DNA from: Aldrovandia affinis
Taxonomy: Eukaryota; Chordata; Actinopteri; Notacanthiformes; Halosauridae
DNA: 64,000 nucleotides
Direction of reading: 5' to 3'
Assembly (NCBI GenBank): GCA_029706075.1
Contig: JAINUG010000139.1
Span: 496,001 to 560,000, forward strand
Under the pieces are notes generated by a model. The model had not been told where the DNA came from. It saw nothing but the letters and a program-made list of their open reading frames with translations, and searched no databases. Positions 33,757 through 44,900 of this stretch are shown here, piece after piece (the stretch's first letter is position 1; each line of letters opens with the position of its first letter). Both the position numbers and the translations under genes were made by a program.

Positions 33757-36700
33757 GGTTCTCCCCGGGGGAAACTCGGACACTTGGTCTCCCTTTCAGC
33801 TTGTGATGGCGTTCTCTGTCTTGCTGCTGAAGTTCTGAGCGGAGCCTAGCGGATTCCCCTAACTTACCATGTGAGTTTGATGATGCCTTGCACAAAAAGA
33901 GCCCTTGTTGTGCAGAAAGTGGAGGACTGGGGGGGAAAGGGTCAAGAGAATATCGGAGGGGATTTGTCACCCTTTCTCTGTGATGGAAGAAACAAATGCA
34001 GGGTCTTTCCTTTTTAAACAAGGATCTCATTTAACACAGGGCCAACAGTGAAACCACTCATTCATTACACTGGCAATAGAGCAATAATGCTCATTATCTG
34101 TTTAGTTGTTGCTGTTAAGTGTTCATATTAACAATCCTTTTCAAAGCTATAAATGGTTTATATTTCCTTGTGAGTATATTAAATCTTTAAAAACAATTAA
34201 CAACACCCAAGCAATCTTACATACATTAATATTAGGACAACTGAGATTAATTTCATAATCAGGTTAAATACATCATAAACTGAAAATCTGATCAATGACT
34301 GCTTTTGTTTATAAATAAATAAAATGACTCATTTAAAGCTATGATTTTGCTCTACATAACCTGTTTGTTATTTGAAAAGGTTAATGCGAAACTTATTTAT
34401 GACTGTTAATGTTTCTACAGTGTCCTTGTAGAGCACACTTTAAAAATATGTATTTATTTAATTTGTCAGGGGCATAGCAAAAGCATTGTTGAAACAATGT
34501 TGAAAATTCAAGCATCAGTGTTTATAGCCAAAGGTTAATTTGCAATACCTGTCCCCAATAAACTGTTTTTATTTAAAACATTAAAAAAGTATTACAAAAT
34601 AAAAATATACAAAACAAAATACATGCATGAACACATTAGAAAAAGTACATCCACTTAATACCGCAAAATCGCAAACAATAACACAAAACAAACCCAAGCA
34701 ACTGTAAATAACATAATGATAGCAACCATATACAGTATAATAATATAAGATAATAAAAAGTTCCTCAATATTTTAAAATAATTTGACTGAAAGCTCTGTT
34801 GAATGTATCAATAAATCCTCCCATTCTATAATTCAAACCTGGGATGTAGTTTATCAAATATTATTTCAATATCTTTATACATTTTTATACCCATAATCAT
34901 TAATAAACTCGAAGAGGCCAATCATGTGAATACAGCATGCTATTTTTGAAGAGGTTAACAATCTAAAAAAATGTATCAGGTGAATAGAAAAAAAAAAAAA
35001 AAGGTTGCGCACATGAATTGAAACCACAACGGCAGTGTAGTATATCTCTGATGCATTTAGCTAGCCAGCTACCCACGTTAGCAAAGGCTGTCAAGCCTTT
35101 GGTAATCCTTGTCAGTAGGCCTTGGCCAACAGTATTCTGTGTTATTCTGCTCAGTAAACCAGAGTATTTGGAACTGTGACTGAATCTTCCTCGTTGAAAT
35201 GCTGCAGTATTAGGTATGCTATAAACTATGCCTGGATCTGGAACAACTTTAAATGACTCAAACAAAGTTGTGACAGGACTAATTGAACTAAAGGGAATCA
35301 CAGATGCACAGTGCAGGTGGGTGTGTGGGGCCTCATGCCTGGTGTTGGAGGAAGCACACATCATACCAGTTGGAAACATTTATTGAGATCCTAGGTAAAT
35401 TAAAAGGTACATTGATTGGGTGGTTAAATGCCAGAGCTAGTGTTTGATTGGACATCCTAAACATTATAAATCTGCCTTTTACTGCCTATGACTTGATGTG
35501 TACTTTCTATGTCCAGCAAAACCCTTTTCCTGACGTTCCTTGTCATATATTTATATTTTGTACAACAACAAAAACAAAGCCACAAAAGTGTGGTCTATTC
35601 TTGTACACAATAATGAACTATTGTACAGCATGTCTTTCAGCAGGTTTTTTGATCACTAAAAAAACCCTGTCCATTGACGGTTTCTCTTCTGTATTACTGG
35701 AGTTAACACTCATCCCTTTTACTTCTGCTGGAACTACTCCCAGAAATCAGGGAGCTACTGTATGTTATGCTGCAACGTATGTCATGTATGCCTTATTACT
35801 AATGTCACAAGCTCAAGCCTTGTACCTAGTCTACCACAGTGGCAGAACATCAGGAATGAAAATCTACTTCAAGCCAGAACAAAAGATTTGTGTTTTGTCA
35901 AAGGTCACAATGTTTCAGCAAAAATACAGGCCTCACTGTGAACAAAGTCCCAGTTCTGGTGGACTCGGGCATGCAGATACAATTATATTTTCTCCACCAG
36001 TTAATGAGTCATAAGCACTGCAACCATTACCACTTGCAGGTCAATGTCAAGATGAATCAATGCTCCCATGGAGGCCCAGGGGCAGAGAGAGGCACGTGCT
36101 ACTGTGGACACAAGTAGTCATAAGCCAAGACAACCGCAGGGGTCAAATGGCCTTCCACAGATTGGATCTGGCATGTTCACAGCCACACACAGCACAGTAA
36201 TTTGTGCAACTTCAGTCTGACAAGAATCATCACTGTTTCAGGCAATGAAAGACAGCAAAGAAAATAGCCCATTCACTTCAGATTTTTTTAAATAGTTTTC
36301 TAAATCTGGCCAAAGGGTGAGGATAATTCAATAAACCATTGAATCAGTGTATTCAATGCAATCGCTGAGTGAGACAACTGCAGAACCTAGCGTTACCTAC
36401 TTTACACCATGGATTGCCTGAGCAATTTAAGTCCTGGTTAAAGCAAGGCTTATTAAAATATAAACTTCCTTGGTTAGAGAAAAAAGTTATTGTTTTTATA
36501 TATTTATTATTAAAAAAACATTGTACTTAGCTATGTGTTATTATTTACAAATGAATGATGTCGATTAATTATAACGTTATCTAATTTGTCGCCAATCTCA
36601 ACTCATTCGTAGCAGAACGTTAACGTTTTGCTTGACGAACACATCCCGGTTTACAAACCATCACCATAGTAACAGCAAACATGCCTAACCGGAATTGAAA

Positions 36701-37738
36701 CCTTTGACCTTGCCTGACGCTGGCCAATGAGAGAGTCGCAGAAGTACCAGTGGACTCGAGAAGAAAGAGAAAGGTTAGAAGATTCTTTCTAGCTAAAGAA
36801 AGATACCAAAGCTACAGGTTATTGGTGTGTTTTTTTAAACTGGGTGGGGGGTAGTTTCATTTGTAATTGAAAGAAATGTGACTATATGTTAAAACTCGAC
36901 TGCCGATGAAACAGGTTTATTGTACACGTCTAACGTTACTCTATTGAAAAAAAAGCCGGCTGCTAGATAGATGGGAAGTCCAGATTGCTAGGTAATGACG
37001 TACATGGCTAAGGACTAGCTGCGTTGCTTCGCTATCACTCAGCAGAGACACGTTTTGCTACGTCCTGATAGAGGCTGTGATAGCTACGTCGTCCGTATAA
37101 ATTGTTTATCGAACTAGCTAATAATTGTATCAAATTACACAATGTTTAACCACAACCATAAGCGTTGTGAGCGGCATGGTTAGCTACTGTAGTTACCTAA
37201 CTTCGCTGGCTAGCTCTGTCTGGCTTACTGTCATGGGAGAGAAGAAGTGTGATTGAACCATGACAAGTGATAGAACAGGCTATGGACTGTCTTTTCGTTA
37301 CTCGTATTTGTAGCTGACTGACTAGATGACCGGTTAGGGTGTGTAAGGTAACTGATGAGAATAGTTTATTCCAATCTGAGTAGACCTCTTCAAATTGCTA
37401 GCAAGCTACATATTTATCACAGTCTAATCAAGTTTTGGGACGAGAAGAATACCGGTAACTAATGCTTAGGGCAGGTAGCTATAGTGGTCTGTGATGAATA
37501 GCACTAGTCTGAAAAGTTTTATTGATTATTAGATTGTACATAACTACATTACATAACTTTTTTTAAATTCCATTTAGATCGGTATTGCGCAATGATGAGC
37601 ATTAAGAAAATTGCATGCTCTTTGAAACAGGCTGATTAAAACAATGCTGTTAAACATGAGTAAATGTGGTATTATGGCTGACTGCAACCGATGTCATTAC
37701 TGAACAGTGGATTTCTTTTTAAAAGGGAGAGGGTGGAA
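33757..37738. promoter_or_regulatory. Divergent intergenic interval between arhgef33 and dhx57
   Basis: The two genes are transcribed away from each other, so both promoters should lie here. Close to dhx57, the sequence at about 36640-37400 is less AT-rich. A possible non-coding first exon ends around 36773 (GAGAAAG|GTTAGA), and an acceptor (TTTTTAAAAG) sits just before the dhx57 start at 37739. This is inference from sequence only. The middle (34000-36300) is AT-rich; ORFs at 34963-35379 (-) and 35448-36014 (+) are described separately. I did not find MORN2. Confidence 0.45.
35448..36014 (+). other. Unassigned open frame, 188 codons
   Basis: A long open frame for such AT-rich sequence, with no recognised domain. 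It has hydrophobic stretches (YAATYVMYALLLM) and a Cys/Lys-containing segment. An open frame on the other strand next to it (34963-35379) contains repeated LLSRITQNT and LLTRITKGL words. Both could be pieces of an old transposable element. I see no splice sites that tie them to either neighbouring gene. Confidence 0.2.
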
Positions 37739-40700
37739 ATGAGTGGGAGAAGAAGCAAGCCCAACAGGGGTGGAGGGCGTTTCAACAAACCCAGAGGCGG
37801 CGGGGAGGAAGAGGAAGAGGAAGAGGAGGAGGAGGAGGAGGAGGAGGAGGAGGAGGAGGAGGAGGAGGAGGAGGAGGAGGAGGAGGAGGAGGAGGAGGAG
37901 GGGGTTGGTCGGAAAGCAACTAGCAGTGGTTGGGACGATGGCGATGACTTTTCTCTGGATACAGGACCCAGCCGTCCAAGCAGGTAGGAAAATGAAGCCC
38001 CTCCAAAGGAAAAGCTTGGCAGTCACAGAATCTGTGCGTGCGTGTAAGCGTGTAAGTGTAAGTCTTTTAAATTGTATCCTGTCCATAGACCCTCTTCTGG
38101 CAGAAGCAGGGGTAGTGGAGGACGTGGGTTCAGCGTTGGACGAGGACGAGGACGAGGAGGAGGGACTAGGGGCAGTGGGAGGGGCAGTACCAATGGGAGG
38201 GGCCGTGGCAGCGGGAGAGGTTTGCCCAAGGCCTTCCAGAGCGAACGGCCTAGGCCGAGACCAGAGTACAACAGTAGCAACGCCAGTGCCAGGCCCAGGC
38301 CAAAGTCTGACCTGCCCCAGATGCCCATGCAGAGAATACACATGACCTCCGAAAACCAGGTCCAGGTGATGGAGCTACTACGTGAGCTGCAGACACAGGA
38401 GTTTGGGGAGGACAGGTGAGGAGTCTTGTGTGGTAGGAGGCCTTTATACCATGAGGTCTGGTGGGGAGATTTTCCACTTCTCCCTTTCTTCTCTCTCTGT
38501 CTCTGTCTGTCTCTCCCTTTCTTCACTCTCCCTTTCTTCACTCTCTGTCTCTGTCTCTCCCATTCTCACCCTCTGTCTCTCCCTTTCTCACCCTCTGTCT
38601 CTGCCTCTTTCTCAGTGTTTGACTGGCAGGTGACATGGTGTTCAGCTCTCTAATCTGTCTTTCCCTTCTCAGGTACTCGGGTTCAGAGATTGATGAAGAA
38701 GAGGCGGAGGAGGAGGGGGAGGAGGAGTTTGACGAGCTGGATTACCGCGAGGAAGGGCAGTTCTGGGAGACCCACGACGACCCGGTGGAGTTTTCTGAGA
38801 GCACAGTGTATGAGCCGGACTCTGAGGAGGAGCGCCACTCTCCGGTTACTGCGGTCTCCCTGTTCGCTGTGGGTCGGCTGTGCAGGTACTGTCACCTGTC
38901 CTCTCCCTACACTGGAGCCTGGTCAAAGGGACTTTTATTTCCATTTGGTTTCATTGGTTCTGTTTGGTTTCATCGATACAAGATGGAAAAGTCTTGTATA
39001 CAGTTAGGAAACTTTGCATACAGGATTGCAAGAGGCTGCCTTGTTTCTGTGTGGTGTCTTGAGCAGTGAAGTTCCCATATTTCTTTTGATTTGTTACAAA
39101 GTGCTCTACTGCAGGGGGCGCCCAAACGTATTCTAAATAGTACAATTCACTATGATAATTACAATATACCTTACAATATACAATTATAATACAGCGATCA
39201 CAGTATTACCCAGTGTAGTGTGAACCACCAGACAGGTTTTTAGAACCAAAACTATAAAATATGTCATTTATGAAATGTTCAAAAAAAGGGAAACTTTTTC
39301 CCATTGTGCTGAGGATCACCTTTGGACTCCACTGTAAACACCCAGGGCGAAGAAAGGAAATAATTAAAAGGTTTATGACAGGGCTATAAAACTGGCAGCC
39401 TGTGGGCCGCATAGTGCTTTCGGCCGGCCCACAGAAGTAGCATTCACATCACGCATTTAAAATGAAAGCAAGTACATTTGTAAAGGAACGAAACGAAACT
39501 GAAACTTAAATGGGTTCTGACGCATTGAAAGCAAATACGTTTCAAACGTTACCGCTCAGTGATTCATCACCCTCTACTCCCCACACACCCCCTCCCCTTC
39601 CACTTCGGAATGGAAAATGTTCCACCTGCAATTTTTGTTTTTACATTTTGGCCCCCAATAAGAAGTCATTGAATAGGCCTGTTTTGTGACACGGTGCTGT
39701 TGTGTGCAGATATGGCTTTGACAGGGAGCGCAGCAGACAGGCGCTGGAGGCGGGGACGGGCGAGGTGGGGGCCACGCTGGAGCAGTTGCTGCAGCAGGTG
39801 TTCACCGAGCGGTACGGTGCGCAGGCGACGGCCGCCGAGTGGCCGCGGGCCGTCCCCATGGACGAGTGCCTGGCGCAGCGGCAGGAGGAGGTCCTGGCGC
39901 TCACCGCCATCTACGGCGAGCGCTTCACCGAGAGGATCTCCAACAGCGTGTGGACCGTCTCCCTGGACCTGCAGCACGTCACCGAGGCGCTGGGCGCCAC
40001 CGAGGAGCGGGCCGCTCACAAGCAGAGCAAGGCCCAGCTCAAGGACGTGTGCAGGTTCTACCTGAAGGGGATGGGGTGTCGATTCGGGGCCAAGTGCAAA
40101 TTCAAGCACCAGCTCCCGGCGGACTCCAAACCGCCCCCGGACCCGGCGGGCCCCAGCCAGCCCGGCTTCAGCAGCTACTCCCCCCCCGAGTACGAGCTGG
40201 AGGTCCGCTTCCCCAAGGGGAACCGCTACCCCTTCCAGCCGCCGCTGTTGGCTTTCAGCACCAACGACGAGCGGCTTGGGCCGGCCGGCCGGCTCTTCAT
40301 AACGGAGCTCCTGTTCGGGGAGGCGCTGTCGGCGGCCCGGGCTGGGGAGCCGGTGGTGTACACGCTGATAACCTGCTTTGAGGACGAGGGCAGGATGAAG
40401 GAGCTGCTGTCGGCCGACCACCACAAGTACAGTTCCCCGCCCCCTGTCGTGGCCCCGCCCCCCACTGTCACTGCCACTGCCACAAAGACCAGGAGTACCA
40501 AGAGCATCAACACCAGCACATCACCACCAGAGCCGCCTCATTAGTGCTGAGTTAAACCTGTGCTAAGTAACAACGCTGAGTCCAAACCACCACTTCTACT
40601 GCCGCCTGCCAGGTTAGTGCTGAGTTAAGAATAAAACCTCTATGCATTTTACAGAGATTTTATCAAAGATCGCGTTTGAGTCCAAATGTTCTGTTTGTTA

Positions 40701-41948
40701 TTGACACTTCTTGAACCAGGTGATGATTGTGTGTGCTGATAGTTAGTCTCAAAAAGTAAAGTAGCACATGACAGGCTCATTGTTAAAATGTTGAGAATAA
40801 TATTTCCAGTGGGTTCAGCTGTACAAAGAGTGACAGGTTTTATCACTAGGTGCTGTAGACAGTGCAGTCCTGCATACATAAAATCTTGATAGGGATTTTA
40901 CTAAATAGTTAGAGATTTAAACAATCCATGACATTCAATACTGCTAAATGTAAAGTTATACATGTGAGGAATAAAAATATAAGACAAGAGTATTTTATGT
41001 GAGGAGAAAAAATAGTAATTAGTCTTCAAGTCTATCTGCATCTAAGTAGTGTGCTACAGCAGTGAAAAAGGCCAACAGGATGCTATGATATATAGCAAAA
41101 TGGATTGAGTATAAATCAATGGAGGTTATATTAATATTATATAATGCCTTTGTCAGACCTCACTTAGAATACTGTATGCAGTTATGGGCACCACACTACG
41201 AGAAAGATATAGAAGCGCTTGAAACAGTACAAAGAAAGGCAACTAAATTGGTTCCTGGTATGAAAGTTAAAAGTTATGGAATAGACCTAAGGCACTCAAT
41301 CTATTTAAACTTGGCAAACTGACACTTAGGGGGGATTTGTTTGAGGTTTTTAAATTCCTAAAAACCAAAGATTTTTTTAAAGATAAGTTCGATCAGCAGA
41401 ACACAGGTGGAAATTAGTTAAAGGCAAATTCCGCATGGATATTAGGACATTTTTTTCGTTCGTTTTTTTACACAGAGAGTTGTCAATGCCTGGAACAGCT
41501 TGCCAGGTCAGGTAGTTGAGGCAGAAACACTTGAGCTATTGAAGTACAGGCTAGATGTAGTACTGGATACTCTTTAGATTAGGATATGACAAGACTAGAT
41601 GGGCTGAAAGGCCCATTCTCGTTATTATGTGTTCTTATGTTCTTTATCGTTTGTGTGTTTGTGTATGCTTGTGCGTCCTTGTCTTGGTATGTCTGTGGTG
41701 CGTTCATGCGTGTGCGTTGCATGTGCGCGTGTACGCGCGTCTCAGTGAAGGAGGCTCCTTTTCCAGAGGTGGAAGAGGAGCAGGATGAGCTGGACGACCA
41801 GGAGGAGAATGAGGAGATGGCCCAGGTGCCAGTGGAGAGCGAGAGCTACGTCCACCTGAAGAAGAAGATGGCGAGGAAGTACGAGACCCAGATGGAGGGC
41901 TTCGTGCAGGAGAACGGCAAACTGTGCAGGGAATTCCGCAGAAAGCAG
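37739..41948 (+). CDS. dhx57: dhx57 exons 1-5: Glu run, RGG-like region, UBA, RWD with CCCH finger
   Basis: Exon 1 encodes a short basic start, 32 consecutive Glu (37805-37900) and the conserved WDDGDDF word. Exon 2 is rich in GRGRG repeats and ends with [18 protein letters not shown]. Exons 3-4 carry a UBA-like helix bundle ([16 protein letters not shown]). Exon 4 carries an RWD half, a C-x8-C-x5-C-x3-H zinc finger ([20 protein letters not shown]), and the second RWD half ending [12 protein letters not shown]. Exon 5 has acidic sequence and [15 protein letters not shown]. Exon 4's donor (40495-40496) is set by phase; exon 5 could also start 18 bases later at a second AG in the same phase. 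Confidence 0.9.
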
Positions 41949-44900
41949 GTAAACGGGCGAGCCGCTAAAGCAAGGAACCAGCCCGATGCACAACAGCTGT
42001 GTGGTGCTAAATAATATCATGTGCACTGGACACTGCATACTGCAGAAGTACCAACATACATTATTGGTGAGGAAACATCAGTTTTTAAACAACAAAAGGG
42101 AATACAGCAGAGAGATTTGAATATGATTTTTTTGTTCCTTTATAATAATAGGTAGCCATATTTTATTTCCATTTAATTTATTTCAACTACGACAAACACT
42201 TTAGTGGTGTCATGACCCCCTTCAGGCTATCGAACAGTATGATACGATATGACAACAATGCTTTATTGTTCGATTTCTCTGAAATCTGCCTTGCATCACA
42301 ATCAGCTCTACACACAGTATAGACTGAACATATGTAGACAATCATTTACACATACACATAACCCCACATACAAGGCTCAGGATCCTATCAATGTTTTGAT
42401 AAAAAGGTAAATGGCGTAATATGCTCGGTTTTCTTTACTGCTTTGCTTTCTTTTCTTCTTTTTCTCTTCTTTATTTTCATTTTGCCATTCTGCTCTTTTT
42501 GGGACGCGCCCCCTACCTTCCGTCAGTCAGGGCATGGTATACTCCTCAGTGTCACAATACTCATCTGAATGCAACAGTCTGTCGCGTTGGAATTTACTGT
42601 TAAACTTCTACCGTGACGCAATCCTACTCAGTCCTCCAGGCGGTTTCTCTCGATGCTCCAACAAAGGCAGAAGCTCCCGGCTTGGCAGGAGAGAGAGAAC
42701 ATTCTGGACCTTCTGAACAAGAGCCAAGTCCTGGTCGTAAGCGGAATGACCGGGTGAGGGCCGTGTTAAAACTCTGTTCTGTTAACTCTGCTGTTCTGTA
42801 ACTCTGCTGTTCAGTAACTCCTGTCTCCAGAGCAGTAGCCGCGGTGCTTTTTTACATTTTGTTTACATTTCGCCGCCCTCAGGTGCGGAAAAACCACGCA
42901 AGTCCCTCAGTTCATCCTGGACGCCTCCCTGAAGGGCCGGGCGGACCAGGTGGCTAACATCATCTGCACGCAGCCGCGCCGGATCTCCGCCATCACCGTG
43001 GCCGAGAGGGTGGCGCAGGAGCGTGCCGAGAGGCTGGGGTACTCCGTGGGCTACCAGATCCGCCTGGAGACCGTGAGGGTCAGTCTCACTGCGTCCCGGC
43101 ATGCACCTGTACACCACACTGCACCCCAACATGCACCTGTACACCACACTGCGTTCCACCATGCACCTGTGCATCACACTGCATCCCAACATGCACCTGT
43201 ACACCACACTGCGTTCCACCATGCACCTGTGCATCACACTGTGTCCCAGCATGCACCTGCACACCACACTACATCCCAGCATGCACCCGTATACCACGCC
43301 ACAGCGCATGGACAGGACAGGACCAATGAAGCATATATTAACTGGCCAGGGCAGTGATTGGCTGAACACTATTGGCCCCATGATAATATAATAATAATAA
43401 TAATAATAATATACGCCATTTAGCAGACGCTTTTATCCAAAGCGACTTACAGTAGTGAATGCATACATTTTCAGTATATGTGGACCCAGTGGGGATTGAC
43501 GCTGTGCTCTACCAACTGAGCCACAGACAACCGATGATAATGTGGCATTTTGGGCCCAGGAAGCAGTCTCGCCACGGGCTGCCATTGGAGAAACATCTTC
43601 TTAATAAAACGCACATAATGCAAAGTGCTCCCAGGACGCGCTAACCGCATCGCTGATGTGGCGGAAATGTGTGATCGTGGATTCCCCTGCGCACTGAGAG
43701 CCGGCATTAACACACTTTTGACCTCCAGTCGTCGGCCACCAGACTGCTGTACTGTACCACCGGGGTGCTGCTGCGGAGGCTGGAGGGGGAGGCCGACCTG
43801 CCCGGGGTCACCCACGTCATCGTGGACGAGGTGCACGAGCGCACCGAGGAGAGGTAGGCGCCTCGCCCCGCGGAGGTTCACCTGACCTTCGTGACCCTAG
43901 AGCAGGGGTGGGCAAGGAGGGCCGTATCCGTTTCTGGATTTCATGCCAACTTCTGCTCTTAATGATTTAATTAGCCCCAATCATTTACGTGATCTGACAT
44001 TTTAGCTACATTTCTTGATACGCCCCTGAGTGACAGCTGAAGACTGTTCTTGTGTCCCTGTATGAAATGTTTACTGTAATCTAATGAGAGTGAACCGGCA
44101 TTAATGCGTACAGCTAATTAGTTAATTGAGCCAGGGTAATTGGTTAAAACCAAAACCTGCACACACACCGGCCCTCCAGGACCGGAATTGCCCACCCCTG
44201 CCCTAGAGCGACTCATGTACTGGGGTAGGGGGAGGGGGGCTTCGGGGGAGAGAAGGTGCTGAAGGTTAGCGCTTGAGAATCGGGGGACTCGGCGGTGCTG
44301 ATGTCACCGCTCTCTCTGGCAGTGACTTCCTGCTCCTGGTGCTGAAGGACCTGATGATCCAGCGGCCTGACCTGAAGATCATCCTGATGAGCGCCACGCT
44401 GAACGCAGAGCTCTTCTCCCAGTACTACTACAACTGCAGCACCATCCACATCCCAGGTACCCCCTCAGTACTACTACAACTGCAACACCATCCACATACC
44501 AGGTAGCACCTATCTGCCCATCTCCCTAGTACCTCCATCACACCTCACACCCTAGACCCCCCTGCTCTGCCTCCTGTCCCTTCGGGGCACCCGGCAGCCA
44601 CACTCTGCTCTGTTTTATAGGTGCGGTGCGCATCCATCTACGACAACGTCCGCTGTATTGTTGTAGTGCTGTACCGATGTCTCGATCTAGCTGTGATTGC
44701 TCTTGCCATTTTAAATGCACTTTGCAAATGCACAGCTGTAAGTCGCTCTGGATAAGAGCGTCCACTAAATGTGCAAAACGTAGATGTAAAATGTATATGC
44801 AGCCAGTAAGATAATGCATTCATTGATGAGCGTAAATACAATACAATACAATACAATACAACTTCATTAATCCCTGAGGGGCAATTTGTCACATTGAAAC

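Noticed and set aside
36000..36060. VPVLVDSGM as a retropepsin active site (frame at 35890-36117)
   Set aside because: A single DSG word without flanking protease sequence or partner domains is not enough.
37743..38345. Poly-Arg ORF over the start of dhx57
   Set aside because: Other-frame reading of the GAG repeat; the Glu frame carries the conserved WDDGDDF sequence.
39380..39660. hAT-like repeat (CTGTGGGCCGCATAGTG) before dhx57 exon 4
   Set aside because: The text resembles a hAT relic, but no ends or target duplication could be defined.
43101..43391. [10 protein letters not shown] repeat protein
   Set aside because: A 30-bp intronic minisatellite whose period preserves frame; no exon boundaries.
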